Source: Pseudomonas oryzihabitans | Lineage (GTDB): Bacteria > Pseudomonadota > Gammaproteobacteria > Pseudomonadales > Pseudomonadaceae | Length of the DNA: 64,000 bases | Assembly (NCBI RefSeq): GCF_006384975.1 | Contig: NZ_CP021645.1 | Span: 124,001 to 188,000, forward strand | Reading direction: 5' to 3' | Part shown: positions 37,119 through 46,532 of the stretch, piece after piece | Position numbering within the stretch: position 1 is the first letter of the stretch | Layout of the letters: the number at the start of each line of letters is the position of its first letter | Notes under the pieces: generated by a model | Database searches by the model: none | What the model was told of the DNA's origin: nothing | The model's input: the letters and a program-made list of their open reading frames with translations, nothing else | Program-made: the position numbers and the translations under genes

Positions 37119-37255
37119 TTAAGGGAACCCTAATTAAATCTCTGTTGACTAAGCAACCAGCGTTGTCAAGACGTGTACGCCACCATTAGTCTGACAGCGT
37201 CATAAAGCCAAAGACGAGCACAACTCGCGGTACCTGGTCTATAGGAGACCCCTTC

Positions 37256-37915
37256 ATGAGCAAGAGCATCGCAAGGACAGCTTTACCCCTCATCATGGCG
37301 AGCACTGTGCTGGCCGGCTGTGCGGGCGGCGTACAGAAATCCGATTGGCCGGTCTGCGCAGCGGTCGGCGCCCTGGTGGGCGGCGCTGCCGGTGCTACTC
37401 AGAACGGCAACGTCGCCGGCATGGCGGCCCTGGGCTTCGGCACCACTGCTGGCGCCTATTGCTGGGTGCATGGCAAGGGCAACGAACAGGTCGCCCGCGT
37501 CGCTCCCCCGCCGGCCCCGGCTCCTGCACCCGCTCCGGCCCCCGCTCCGGCGCCGCTGCCCAAGCAGGAAGTGATCACCGCGCGTGACCTGCACTTCGCC
37601 TTCGACTCCGCGAAGATCAACCCGCAAGACCAGGCTCAGCTCGACGGTATCGCCGGTCGTCTGCGCGGCGAAGCCGCCAGCACCCGCCTGTCCATCACCG
37701 GCTATACCGACAGCGTCGGTACCCCTGCCTACAACCAGCGGCTGTCCGAGCGCCGCGCTAAGTCGGTCAGCGAATACCTGATCAACGCCGGCATCCCTGC
37801 GGGCAGCATCGTTTCGGTGAAAGGCCTGGGTGAATCCAACCCGGTCGCCACCAACGAAACCGCTGAAGGTCGTGCCGAGAACCGCCGCGTCGAAATCCAG
37901 ATCGACCGCGAGTGA
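37256..37915 (+). CDS. OmpA-family peptidoglycan-binding lipoprotein
   Basis: 219 aa. Lipobox STVLAGC (Cys about 22), then a glycine-zipper-like Ala/Gly segment (CAAVGALVGGAAGATQNGNVAGMAALGFGTTAGAYC). A Pro/Ala linker (APAPAPAPAPAPAP, about 82-100) follows, then an OmpA C-terminal domain (FAFDSAKINPQDQAQLDGIAGRL, ITGYTDSVGTPAYNQRLSERRAKSVSEYL, NRRVEIQI) with the peptidoglycan-contacting Asp and Arg. Anchors the outer membrane to the wall. A strong terminator follows. Confidence 0.92.
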   Translation: MSKSIARTALPLIMASTVLAGCAGGVQKSDWPVCAAVGALVGGAAGATQNGNVAGMAALGFGTTAGAYCWVHGKGNEQVARVAPPPAPAPAPAPAPAPAPLPKQEVITARDLHFAFDSAKINPQDQAQLDGIAGRLRGEAASTRLSITGYTDSVGTPAYNQRLSERRAKSVSEYLINAGIPAGSIVSVKGLGESNPVATNETAEGRAENRRVEIQIDRE

Positions 37916-37918
37916 TCC

Positions 37919-37955
37919 AAAGGCGGCGGACTGCGGTCCGCCGCCTTTACTTTTT
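37919..37955 (+). terminator. Rho-independent terminator
   Basis: 12-bp perfect stem (37919-37930 with 37937-37948), GC-rich, loop of 6 bases, followed by ACTTTTT. Ends the OmpA-like lipoprotein transcript. Confidence 0.88.
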
Positions 37956-38005
37956 CCGGCAACTGGCGTTATGGTCCAATCCATCTCGTTCTCCTGCTGG
38001 ATTTC

Positions 38006-38266
38006 ATGAAAACCCTGTCCCTTACCGGCAAAGTTCTTCTCCTGCTCTTTTGGCTCGCCGCAGCCGCTGCCCTCGCTCTGCCTCTCGCTCGTCCCTTTCC
38101 TGAAATGCTCGCGCTGGTCGCCCTGGCCCTGCTGCTGTTGCACCTGGGTGAACTCTTCGCCAGCCGCCGTGCCCTGCGCCTGCGTCGCCATCCCTGGCTC
38201 GACCGGCTGGCCCTGCTGATCTTCGGTGCCTTTCATCGTTTGCCGCCCCAGTTGCCGGGTGCCTGA
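38006..38266 (+). CDS. DUF1145-like small membrane protein
   Basis: 86 aa, two hydrophobic helices (about residues 8-27 and 32-50) and a basic C-terminus with RRALRLRRHPWLDRLALLIFGAFH. Matches the length and pattern of the DUF1145 family of inner-membrane proteins of unknown function. Independent transcript after the terminator at 37.9 kb. Confidence 0.72.
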   Translation: MKTLSLTGKVLLLLFWLAAAAALALPLARPFPEMLALVALALLLLHLGELFASRRALRLRRHPWLDRLALLIFGAFHRLPPQLPGA

Positions 38267-38401
38267 TAGGGCTGCGACCTCAACGTTAGGCGCATCCTGA
38301 CGACAGGCGCGTTATCATAGCCGCCCAGATCCTTTACTGTAGATGCATACAGCGCTCGTCCGTCGGACGGGGCGCTTCTTTGTCATCGCCCGGAACCAGG
38401 C

Positions 38402-40546
38402 ATGCTCAGCACCGAACTCAAGACCCAGATCCAGGGCGCCTACACGCGTTTCCTCGAAGCCAAGTCGCTCAAGCCGCGCTATGGCCAACGGCTGATGATC
38501 GCGGAGACGGCCAAGGGCCTGGGCGCCATCGCCCAGGACGAGGAAGGCCATCGCGAGGGTGAACCGGCGGTGGTGGCGGTGGAGGCAGGTACCGGTACCG
38601 GCAAGACCGTGGCCTACGCCCTGGCCGCCATTCCCGCGGCCAAGGCGGCCGGCAAGCGCCTGGTGATCGCCACCGCCACCGTGGCGCTGCAAGAGCAGAT
38701 CGTGCATAAGGACCTGCCGGACATCCTGCGCAACAGCGGCCTGTCCTTCAGCTTCGCCCTGGCCAAGGGGCGTGGTCGTTATATGTGCCTGTCCAAACTG
38801 GACATGCTGCTGCAGGAAGGCCAGGCGCAGAACGCCACTGCCCAGCTGTTCGCCGAGGATGGCTTCAAGATCGACATCGACGAGGCGTCCAACGAGCTGT
38901 TCGGCAAGATGATCGAGCGCCTGGCCGGCAATCGCTGGGATGGTGATCGCGACAGCTGGCCGGAGGCCATCGAGGACGTCCAGTGGTCGCGCATCACCAC
39001 CGACCACAGCCAGTGCACCAATCGCCACTGCCCCAATTTCCAGCAGTGCGCCTTCTACCGGGCGCGCGAAGGCATGACCAAGGTCGATGTCATCGTCACC
39101 AACCATGACCTGGTGTTGGCCGACCTGGCCCTGGGTGGCGGTGCCATCCTGCCCGATCCGCGCGACACCCTCTATGTGTTCGACGAAGGCCACCACCTGC
39201 CGGACAAGGCCATCGGCCACTTCGCCCATTTCACTCGGCTGAGATCCACCGCCGAGTGGCTGGAGCAGATCGCCAAGAACCTCACCAAGCTGCTGGCCCA
39301 GCACCCGTTGCCGGGTGATCTCGGCCGGCTGGTGGAGCAGGTGCCGGAGCTGGCGCGGGAGATCAGGACCCAGCAGCAGTTCATGTTCAGTGCCTGCGAG
39401 GCGCTGGCCGACTTTCGCGCCGGCGAGGACATGGAAGGCCGCGAGCGGCCCCGTCATCGCTTCGTCGGCGGAGTGATCCCCGAAGACCTGCGCGAGATGG
39501 GCATCGAGCTGAAGAAGGGCTTCGCCAAGCTCACCGATCTGTTCACTCGCCTGACCGAGATGCTCAAGCAGGCCATGGATGGCGAGTCCAGCCTCGGCCT
39601 CGCCAGCTACCAGGCCGAGGAGTGGTATCCGCTGTTCGGCAGCCTGCTGGCCCGCGCCCAGGGCAACTGGGAGCTGTGGACGGCCTTCACCTGCGAAGAC
39701 CCGGAAGACAGCCCGCCCATGGCGCGCTGGATGACCCTGGCCGAGAGCGGTTCGCTGTACGACATCGAGGTCAACGCCAGTCCCATCCTGGCGGCGGACA
39801 TGCTGCGCCGGCATCTGTGGAACGTCGCCTACGGTGCCCTGGTGACCTCGGCGACCCTGACCGCCCTGGGTACCTTCGACCGCTTCCGCATGAGATCCGG
39901 CCTGCCGCGTTCGGCGGCCACGGCCATCGTGCCCAGCCCCTTCCGCCACGCGGAGGCGGGCGTGCTGCGGGTACCCGACCTCAAGGCCGATCCACGCAAC
40001 GCCGCCGAGCACACCGCGGCCATCGTCCGCGAGCTGCCGGCCATGCTCGAAGGAGCGCGGGGCAGCCTGGTGCTGTTTTCCTCGCGGCGGCAGATGCAGG
40101 ACGTCTTCGATGGCCTGGAACGCGACTGGCGCAAGCGGGTGCTGATCCAGGGCAATCTGTCCAAGCAGGAGACCCTCAACAAGCACAAGAACCGCGTCGA
40201 CGACGGCGAGGCCAGCGTACTGTTCGGCCTGGCCAGCTTCGCCGAAGGCGTCGACCTGCCGGGCGCCTACTGCGAGCACGTGGTCATCGCCAAGATCCCC
40301 TTCGCCGTGCCGGACGACCCGGTGGAAGCCGCCCTGGCCGAGTGGATCGAGGCCCGCGGCGGCAATCCCTTCATGGAGATCGCCGTACCCGATGCCTCGC
40401 TGCGCTTGATCCAGGCCTGCGGCCGGCTGCTGCGCACCGAACAGGACAGCGGCACCATCTCGCTGCTCGACCGCCGCCTGGTCACCCAGCGCTATGGCAA
40501 GGCCATCCTCAATGCCCTGCCGCCGTTTCGGCGGGAGATTCAGTAA
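38402..40546 (+). CDS. dinG: ATP-dependent DNA helicase DinG
   Basis: 714 aa superfamily 2 helicase of the XPD-like group, acting on R-loops and D-loops. Walker A EAGTGTGKT (about residue 65), four iron-sulfur Cys in CLSKLD and CTNRHCPNFQQC, DEGH Walker B (YVFDEGHHLPDK), and the C-terminal helicase motifs SSRRQMQDVFDGL, LFGLASFAEGVDLPG and RLIQACGRLLRTEQDSG. Length and order are typical of the Pseudomonas DinG form. A long antisense frame on the other strand is a shadow. Confidence 0.95.
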   Translation: MLSTELKTQIQGAYTRFLEAKSLKPRYGQRLMIAETAKGLGAIAQDEEGHREGEPAVVAVEAGTGTGKTVAYALAAIPAAKAAGKRLVIATATVALQEQIVHKDLPDILRNSGLSFSFALAKGRGRYMCLSKLDMLLQEGQAQNATAQLFAEDGFKIDIDEASNELFGKMIERLAGNRWDGDRDSWPEAIEDVQWSRITTDHSQCTNRHCPNFQQCAFYRAREGMTKVDVIVTNHDLVLADLALGGGAILPDPRDTLYVFDEGHHLPDKAIGHFAHFTRLRSTAEWLEQIAKNLTKLLAQHPLPGDLGRLVEQVPELAREIRTQQQFMFSACEALADFRAGEDMEGRERPRHRFVGGVIPEDLREMGIELKKGFAKLTDLFTRLTEMLKQAMDGESSLGLASYQAEEWYPLFGSLLARAQGNWELWTAFTCEDPEDSPPMARWMTLAESGSLYDIEVNASPILAADMLRRHLWNVAYGALVTSATLTALGTFDRFRMRSGLPRSAATAIVPSPFRHAEAGVLRVPDLKADPRNAAEHTAAIVRELPAMLEGARGSLVLFSSRRQMQDVFDGLERDWRKRVLIQGNLSKQETLNKHKNRVDDGEASVLFGLASFAEGVDLPGAYCEHVVIAKIPFAVPDDPVEAALAEWIEARGGNPFMEIAVPDASLRLIQACGRLLRTEQDSGTISLLDRRLVTQRYGKAILNALPPFRREIQ

Positions 40547-40571
40547 ATTTCGGCCATGGCGGCCAGAGACC

Positions 40572-40661
40572 GTAGGTTGGGCTGAGACGGCTCTATCGTC
40601 GAAGCCCAACATTGCCAGCTCCGAGGCGAGCTTGGGCTTCGCTACGCTCAACCCAACCTAC
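40572..40661. repeat. Intergenic palindromic repeat, copy C
   Basis: A 90-bp copy of the repeat seen at 26565 and 26672 (GTAGGTTGGGCTGAGACGG at one end, CTCAACCCAACCTAC at the other), between dinG and the serine hydrolase gene. Confidence 0.75.
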
Positions 40662-40736
40662 GGCGGCCCGTAGGAGCGGCCACATCGGCGAACCGCCATG
40701 GCCGCGATGCTCGACAAATTTTTGGAAGGACACCCC

Positions 40737-41882
40737 ATGACCGTCCACGGCTATCACGACCTACGCTTCGAATCCGTCCGCGAGGCCTTCGCCGATTTGC
40801 TCGCCGCCGGCCAGACCCGGGGTGCGGCCCTGTGCGTGCAGGTGGCCGGGGAGACCGTGCTGGATCTCTGGGGTGGCATGGCCGACAAGGACGGCCAGAC
40901 GCCCTGGCACACCGATACCCTGCTGAATCTGTTCTCCTGCACCAAGGCCTTCACCTCGGTGGCAGCGCTGCAACTGGTGGAGGAGGGCAAGCTGGCGCTC
41001 GAAGCTCCGGTGGCTGAGCGCTGGCCCGAGTTCGCCGCCGCCGGCAAGGCCGAGATCACCCTGCGGCAATTGCTCAGCCATCGCTCCGGCGTCTCGGCCC
41101 TGCGCGAGCGCCTGGCGGGCGATGCCCTCTATGACTGGGCACAGATGACCGCCGCCGTGGCCGCCGAGGCGCCCTGGTGGACGCCCGGCACCGCCCACGG
41201 CTATGCGCCCATCACCTTCGGCTGGCTGCTCGGCGAGCTGATCCGCCGCGCCGATGGTCGCGCACCTGGCGAAGCCATCGTGGCGCGCACCGCTGGCCGT
41301 CTCGGTCTGGATTTCCACATCGGCCTGCCGGCGAGCGAGGACGAGCGCGTGGCCCATATCGTCCGCGGCAAGGGCGTACTGGGCGATGCGGCGGCCCAGC
41401 GTTTGCTCAAGACCACCATGAGCGATCCTGCTGCCTTGCCGACCCTGGCCTTCGGCAATCCGTCCGGGGTGCTCACCAGCACCAACAAGGCCGAGTGGCG
41501 GCGCTTCCAGCAACCGGCGGCCAATGGCCACGGCCATGCGCGCAGCCTGGCCGGCTTCTATGCCGGGCTGCTGGCGGGCGATCTGCTGGAGTGGGAGACC
41601 CTGAGCGAGGCCCTGCGCGAGCACAGCCAGGGCGAGGATCGTACCCTGTTGACCCCGACCCGCTTCGGCCTGGGCTTCATGCTCGATCAGCCGGAGCAGG
41701 CCAATGCCACCTATGGCCTCGGCCCCCAGGCCTTCGGCCATCCAGGTGCGGGCGGCTCGACCGGCTTCGCTGACCCTGAGCGTGAGGTGGCCTTCGGCTT
41801 CGTCACCAACACCCTGGGACCCTATGTGCTGATGGACCCCCGCGCCCAGGCCCTGGCGCGGGCGGTAGGGGAGTGCCTGTAA
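40737..41882 (+). CDS. Beta-lactamase-like serine hydrolase (EstB type)
   Basis: 381 aa, no signal peptide. Class C beta-lactamase fold esterase: nucleophile motif SCTK (in NLFSCTKAFTS, the SxxK), second-shell Tyr motif in HGYAPITFGWLLGELI (YxP-like), and C-terminal GHPGAGGSTGFADPE in place of KTG. These proteins are usually carboxylesterases rather than lactamases. Start at 40737 with GGAAGGA 8 bases upstream; an in-frame ATG at 40698 is poorly supported. Confidence 0.85.
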   Translation: MTVHGYHDLRFESVREAFADLLAAGQTRGAALCVQVAGETVLDLWGGMADKDGQTPWHTDTLLNLFSCTKAFTSVAALQLVEEGKLALEAPVAERWPEFAAAGKAEITLRQLLSHRSGVSALRERLAGDALYDWAQMTAAVAAEAPWWTPGTAHGYAPITFGWLLGELIRRADGRAPGEAIVARTAGRLGLDFHIGLPASEDERVAHIVRGKGVLGDAAAQRLLKTTMSDPAALPTLAFGNPSGVLTSTNKAEWRRFQQPAANGHGHARSLAGFYAGLLAGDLLEWETLSEALREHSQGEDRTLLTPTRFGLGFMLDQPEQANATYGLGPQAFGHPGAGGSTGFADPEREVAFGFVTNTLGPYVLMDPRAQALARAVGECL

Positions 41883-42008
41883 GGCCGGGCACCCTGGCAG
41901 GCCGGCGGGGGTTTGTCTCGTCTCGCCTGGGTGTGCTTAGCTGTGGCGCATTCATGGATAAGGTAGGCCTGGCCGTACCGGTCGGCCTAGCCTCGAACAG
42001 GAGTACCC

Positions 42009-43037
42009 ATGTCGTCGTCCCCGCCGTCGCGCGGCACCATAGCCACCGAGCTGGTGCGCGAGGCCCTGGCCGCTTTCGTCACCGTCGAACGCCCGGTGGA
42101 GGCGCTGTTGGTCGAGCTGGGCCTGGATCCGCGCTGCCTGGCCGAGTCGCGGGTGCCGGTAGCGCTCTATGGCCGGCTCTGGCGGCGCCTGGCATTGCGC
42201 TTCGATGACGAATTCTTCGGCATGGACCCCCGCCGGCTGCGCTCCGGCAGCTTCGCCTTTCTCTGTCGCCTATGCCTGACCCAAGCCCGCCTGGGCGATG
42301 CCCTGGAGCTGGCGCTGGGCTTCTTGAACCTTGGCTTCGAGCGGCTGGAGGCGCAACTGGTCCGCCAGCGCAGCCTGGCGTCGATCCTGCTGCGCGAGTC
42401 GGACGAGCGAGCACCCCGCGCCTTCACCTGTTTCACCTACTGGCTGATCGTGCACGGCGTCGCCTGCTGGCTGATCGGCCGGCGCATCCCCTTGCTGGCA
42501 GTGGAGCTGCAGTGCGCCGAGCCGGACTTCACCGACGACTACCGGGTGCTGTTTTCCGAAAACCTCAGATTCGGCCAGCCGCAGACCCGGCTGATCTTCG
42601 CCGCCGAGGTGCTGGATGCGCCGGTGCGGCGTAGCCAGGCGGACGTGGCGCGCTTTCTCGCCGGGGCGCCCAACAACATCCTGCAACGCTATCGCGATGC
42701 CGAGAGCCTGGCCGAGCGCCTCAAGGCCCGCCTGCGTGACCTGCCCGGCGACCAATGGCCGACCGGGGAGGACATGGCGCAGCAACTGCACCTGTCTTCG
42801 GCCACGCTACGCCGTCGGCTGGCGGAGCAGGGGCAGTCCTACCAGGCGCTCAAGGACAGCGTGCGCCGCGAGCGCGCCATCGCCTGGTTGGCCGACCGCC
42901 AGCTCAGCCTGGAGGACATCGCCGTGGCCCTGGGCTTCTCCGACGTCCGCGCCTTCTACAAAGGCTTTCGCAAATGGACCGGGACCAATCCCGGCCACTA
43001 TCGCCAACTGATCCTGGCCGGTGCCGCACCGGCCTGA
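42009..43037 (+). CDS. AraC-family regulator (PF12625-type N-terminus)
   Basis: 342 aa. The N-terminal domain (residues 30-220) resembles the arabinose-binding domain of AraC found in OruR/ArgR-like regulators (YGRLWRRLALRFDDEFFGMDPRRLRSGSFAFLCR). C-terminal HTH_18 (MAQQLHLSSATLRRRLAEQGQSYQALKDSVRRERAIAWLADRQLSLEDIAVALGFSDVRAFYKGFRKWTGTNPGHYR). It lies 104 bp upstream of the acyl-CoA synthetase gene on the same strand and probably controls it. Confidence 0.9.
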   Translation: MSSSPPSRGTIATELVREALAAFVTVERPVEALLVELGLDPRCLAESRVPVALYGRLWRRLALRFDDEFFGMDPRRLRSGSFAFLCRLCLTQARLGDALELALGFLNLGFERLEAQLVRQRSLASILLRESDERAPRAFTCFTYWLIVHGVACWLIGRRIPLLAVELQCAEPDFTDDYRVLFSENLRFGQPQTRLIFAAEVLDAPVRRSQADVARFLAGAPNNILQRYRDAESLAERLKARLRDLPGDQWPTGEDMAQQLHLSSATLRRRLAEQGQSYQALKDSVRRERAIAWLADRQLSLEDIAVALGFSDVRAFYKGFRKWTGTNPGHYRQLILAGAAPA

Positions 43038-43141
43038 CTGTCCAAACCGCTCAGCCCTGTTGCAGCTAAAGGTCATTGTCTGGCGCAAGGCGCGCGCTAG
43101 AGTCGAGCCTATTCCATAACAACAAGATCGAGGAAGGGATC

Positions 43142-44800
43142 ATGCAGGACTATGCCGACGTCCATGCTCGGTTCGACTACGCCGCCAGCGTCGCGCAGCG
43201 CCTGAGTGGCTCGCTCGCCGCCGTCAACGCCTGTGTCGAATGCTGCGATCGCCATGCGCTGCCCGGGCGGATCGCGCTGTTCTGGGAAGGCCGCGATGGC
43301 CAGCGGGAGTCCTGGACCTTCATCGAACTGCAGCAGCGCGCCGCCCAGTTCGCTGGTTTTCTCGCCAGCCAGGGCATAGGCCCCGGGGATAGAGTCGCCG
43401 GTTTGTTGCCGCGCACCCCGGAGTTGCTGATCACCATTCTCGGCACCTGGCGGCTTGGCGCGGTGTACCAACCCTTGTTCACCGCCTTCGGGCCCAAGGC
43501 CATCGAGCACCGTCTGGCCGTCTCCCAGGCGCGGCTGGTGGTGACCGATGCCGGCAACCGCAGCAAGTTGGACGAGGTGCCGGGCTGCCCCGCGATCCTG
43601 ACCGTGGGCCAGCGGCGCGGCCTGGGCATCGAGCGGGGCGATTTCAGCTTCTGGCACGAGCTGGAGCGCCAGCCGACCCTCTTCGACCCCGTGTTACGGA
43701 CCGCGGAAGATCCCTTCCTGCTGATGTGTACCTCGGGCACCACCGGACCGGCCAAGCCGCTGGCCGTGCCGCTCAAGGCCATCGTGGCCTTCATGGGTTA
43801 TATGCTCGAGGCCGTCGACCTGCGACCCACCGACGCCTTCTGGAACCTGGCCGATCCGGGTTGGGCCTACGGCCTCTATTACGCGGTCACCGGCCCCCTG
43901 GCGCTGGGCCATCCCACACTGTTCTACGACGGTCCCTTCTCCGCGGAGAGTACCTGTCGCCTGGTGCGCGAGCATGGCATCACCAACCTGGCCGGTTCGC
44001 CCACCGCCTACCGCCTGCTCATCGCTGGCGGCGAGGCGGTCAGCCAGGCCCTTCGCGGCCGGCTGCGGGTGGTGAGTAGCGCGGGTGAACCGCTCAACCC
44101 GGAGGTCATCCGCTGGTTCGACGAGCAGCTGCAGGCTCCCATTCACGATCATTACGGCCAGACCGAGCTGGGCATGGTGCTGTGCAACCACCACGCCCTG
44201 CGCCATCCGGTACAGCCGGGCGCGGCCGGCTTCGCCAGCCCGGGCCACCGGGTGGTGGTGCTGGACGAGACGACGCGGCAGGAGTTGCCGGTAGGGGTGC
44301 CCGGTATCCTGGCCCTGGATCTTGCGCAGTCGCCGTTGTGCTGGTTCGGTGGTTATCTCGGCAGCCCGACCAAGGCCTTCGTCGACCACTACTACCTGAC
44401 TGGCGACACCTGCGAACTGAACACCGACGGCAGCATCAGCTTCGTCGGCCGCGCCGATGACGTCATCACCACCTCCGGCTATCGCGTCGGCCCCTTCGAA
44501 TTGGAAAGTGCGCTGATCGAGCACCCGGCGGTGATCGAAGCCGCGGTGATCGGCAAGCCGGACCCGGAGCGCACCGAGATCATCAAGGCCTTCGTGGTGT
44601 TGCATCCCCGCTTTGAACCGAGTCCGGCGCTGGCCGAGGAACTGCGCCTGCACGTGCGCCGGCGCCAGGCCGCCCATGCCTATCCGCGCGAGATCGAATT
44701 CGTCGCCGAGCTGCCGAAGACCCCCAGCGGCAAGTTGCAGCGTTTCATCCTGCGCAACCAGGAAATCGCCAAGGCCCAGGCGGTTCGGCAGAGCGCCTAG
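43142..44800 (+). CDS. AMP-forming acyl-CoA synthetase
   Basis: 552 aa ANL-superfamily enzyme. P-loop-like [14 protein letters not shown]5 motif YGQTELGM, A7 [39 protein letters not shown], and the catalytic Lys in [11 protein letters not shown]. Overall it resembles short/medium-chain acyl- or acetyl-CoA synthetases. Start at 43142 with AGGAAGGGATC upstream; the longer frame is unsupported. It precedes an acyl-CoA dehydrogenase by 28 bp. The pair could process the carboxylate made by the nearby nitrile operon; P. chlororaphis B23 has an acyl-CoA synthetase (acsA) in its aldoxime cluster. Confidence 0.88.
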   Translation: MQDYADVHARFDYAASVAQRLSGSLAAVNACVECCDRHALPGRIALFWEGRDGQRESWTFIELQQRAAQFAGFLASQGIGPGDRVAGLLPRTPELLITILGTWRLGAVYQPLFTAFGPKAIEHRLAVSQARLVVTDAGNRSKLDEVPGCPAILTVGQRRGLGIERGDFSFWHELERQPTLFDPVLRTAEDPFLLMCTSGTTGPAKPLAVPLKAIVAFMGYMLEAVDLRPTDAFWNLADPGWAYGLYYAVTGPLALGHPTLFYDGPFSAESTCRLVREHGITNLAGSPTAYRLLIAGGEAVSQALRGRLRVVSSAGEPLNPEVIRWFDEQLQAPIHDHYGQTELGMVLCNHHALRHPVQPGAAGFASPGHRVVVLDETTRQELPVGVPGILALDLAQSPLCWFGGYLGSPTKAFVDHYYLTGDTCELNTDGSISFVGRADDVITTSGYRVGPFELESALIEHPAVIEAAVIGKPDPERTEIIKAFVVLHPRFEPSPALAEELRLHVRRRQAAHAYPREIEFVAELPKTPSGKLQRFILRNQEIAKAQAVRQSA

Positions 44801-44828
44801 CCACCCTATCCCTGCAAGGAGAACATCC

Positions 44829-45962
44829 ATGCTGATCACCGAAGAACAACAGGGCATCGTCGATATGGCCCGTCGCTTCGCCCAGGAGCGCCTCCAGCCC
44901 CACGCCGCCGACTGGGACCGCAGCGGCGCCTTCCCCCGTGACGCGCTGCGTGAGATGGGCGAGTTGGGCTTCATGGGGATGCTGGTGCCGGATACCTGGG
45001 GCGGCTGCGACACCGGTTACGTCGCCTATTCCCTGGCCCTGGAAGAGATCGCTGCCGGCGACGGCGCCTGCTCCACCATCATGAGCGTGCACAATTCGGT
45101 CGGCTGCGTGCCCATCGATCGCTTCGGCAGTGATGAGCAGAAAGAGCGCTTCCTCACGCCCCTGGCCACTGGCGAGATGATCGGTGCCTTCGCCCTCACC
45201 GAGCCGCAGGCGGGTTCCGATGCCAGCGACCTGCGCACCCGGGCGCGGCGCGACGGTGAGCACTATGTCATCGACGGGGCCAAGCAATTCATCACTTCCG
45301 GGAGCCAGGCCGGGGTGGTGCTGGTGTTCGCGGTCACCGATCCGGCGGCGGGCAAGAAGGGCATCTCCGCCTTCCTGGTGCCTACCGACACCCCCGGCTA
45401 CCAGGTGGTGCGCGTCGAGCACAAACTGGGTCTGCACGCCTCCGACACCTGCCAGATCCAGCTCGATGGGGTGCGTGTACCGGCGAGCTACCGGCTGGGC
45501 GCCGAAGGCGAGGGTTATCGCATCGCCCTGGCCAATCTGGAGGGCGGGCGTATCGGCATCGCCGCCCAGGCCGTCGGCATGGCCCGCGCCGCCTTCGACT
45601 ATGCCAAGGGCTATGCTCGCGAGCGGCAGACCTTCGGCAAACCCATCGTCGAACACCAGGCGGTGGCCTTCCGCCTGGCCGACATGGCCACCGAGATCGC
45701 CGTGGCCCGGCAGATGGTGCTGCACGCAGCGGCCCTGCGCGATGCCGGGCGACCGGCACTGGTGGAGGCCTCCATGGCCAAGCTGTTCGCCTCGGAAATG
45801 GCCGAGCGGGTTTGCTCCGCGGCCTTGCAGACCCTGGGTGGCTACGGCTACCTGAACGATTATCCGCTGGAGCGGATCTATCGGGACGCCCGCATCTGCC
45901 AGATCTACGAAGGCACCAGCGACATCCAGCGCCTGGTCATCGCCCGGCATCTGGGTGACTAG
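44829..45962 (+). CDS. Acyl-CoA dehydrogenase
   Basis: 377 aa FAD enzyme that introduces an alpha-beta double bond into acyl-CoA. Signatures: [23 protein letters not shown] and [16 protein letters not shown] (FAD/substrate block), [18 protein letters not shown], and [38 protein letters not shown] carrying the usual catalytic Glu (EGTSDIQ). ATG 44829 is preceded by AAGGAGAACATCC. Co-transcribed with the synthetase upstream and the TetR regulator 3 bp downstream. Confidence 0.92.
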   Translation: MLITEEQQGIVDMARRFAQERLQPHAADWDRSGAFPRDALREMGELGFMGMLVPDTWGGCDTGYVAYSLALEEIAAGDGACSTIMSVHNSVGCVPIDRFGSDEQKERFLTPLATGEMIGAFALTEPQAGSDASDLRTRARRDGEHYVIDGAKQFITSGSQAGVVLVFAVTDPAAGKKGISAFLVPTDTPGYQVVRVEHKLGLHASDTCQIQLDGVRVPASYRLGAEGEGYRIALANLEGGRIGIAAQAVGMARAAFDYAKGYARERQTFGKPIVEHQAVAFRLADMATEIAVARQMVLHAAALRDAGRPALVEASMAKLFASEMAERVCSAALQTLGGYGYLNDYPLERIYRDARICQIYEGTSDIQRLVIARHLGD

Positions 45963-45965
45963 GCA

Positions 45966-46517
45966 ATGGTTGCCGTCGCGTCGCACGAAGCCATCGACGG
46001 CAGCGGCGAGCGCCTGCGTCAGGCCGCCCTGGAATTGTTCAGCCAGGATGGCTACCACGGCGTCAGCCTGCGCCGCCTGGCGAATGTCGTCGGCCTGCTG
46101 CCCGGCTCGCTCTACCATCATTTCGAAGGCAAGCAGGAGCTCTTGTTCGAGTTGATCGAGGACTACGAGCTGGAGGTGCTGGAACTGTTCAAGGCCGCGA
46201 CTGGCAAGCGTCGATCCCGGCAGGCACCCCGAGCGCTGCTCGCAGACTATCTCCTGCTGGTCCAGGCGCAGCGGGCGTCCGCCCAGGTGGCCCATCACGA
46301 GTTTCGCCATTTGACTCCCCTGCAGCAGACCTGCATCCGGGGGATCAGGCACCAACAGGTCCAGGCCCTGAGCGCCGTGCTCCGTTGCGAGGGGCGTGAG
46401 CAAAGCGTTGCGCTGGAAGGCCTGGCGCAACTGTTGCTGGCCCTGCCCCCGGCGCAGGCCGACGATGCCGTGGCCAGTGGTGTCGCCGGGCTGATCGTGG
46501 AGCTGGTGCGTCCTTAG
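45966..46517 (+). CDS. TetR-family transcriptional regulator
   Basis: 183 aa. N-terminal TetR helix-turn-helix (RLRQAALELFSQDGYHGVSLRRLANVVGLLPGSLYHHFEGKQELLFELIEDYE), variable C-terminal ligand domain. Position 3 bp behind the acyl-CoA dehydrogenase suggests control of that operon by an acyl-CoA ligand. Convergent with the PAS chemoreceptor, only 15 bp between stop codons. Confidence 0.9.
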   Translation: MVAVASHEAIDGSGERLRQAALELFSQDGYHGVSLRRLANVVGLLPGSLYHHFEGKQELLFELIEDYELEVLELFKAATGKRRSRQAPRALLADYLLLVQAQRASAQVAHHEFRHLTPLQQTCIRGIRHQQVQALSAVLRCEGREQSVALEGLAQLLLALPPAQADDAVASGVAGLIVELVRP

Positions 46518-46532
46518 GCGATCCCGCCACCG

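Noticed and set aside
38315..40651. 778-residue frame antisense to dinG
   Set aside because: Shadow of a high-GC gene: composition is His/Gly/Gln-rich with no family resemblance, while the plus strand encodes a complete DinG with all helicase motifs.
43109..45013. Frames antisense to the acyl-CoA synthetase and dehydrogenase (43109-43657, 43694-45013)
   Set aside because: Shadows; the plus strand has full adenylation and acyl-CoA dehydrogenase motifs.
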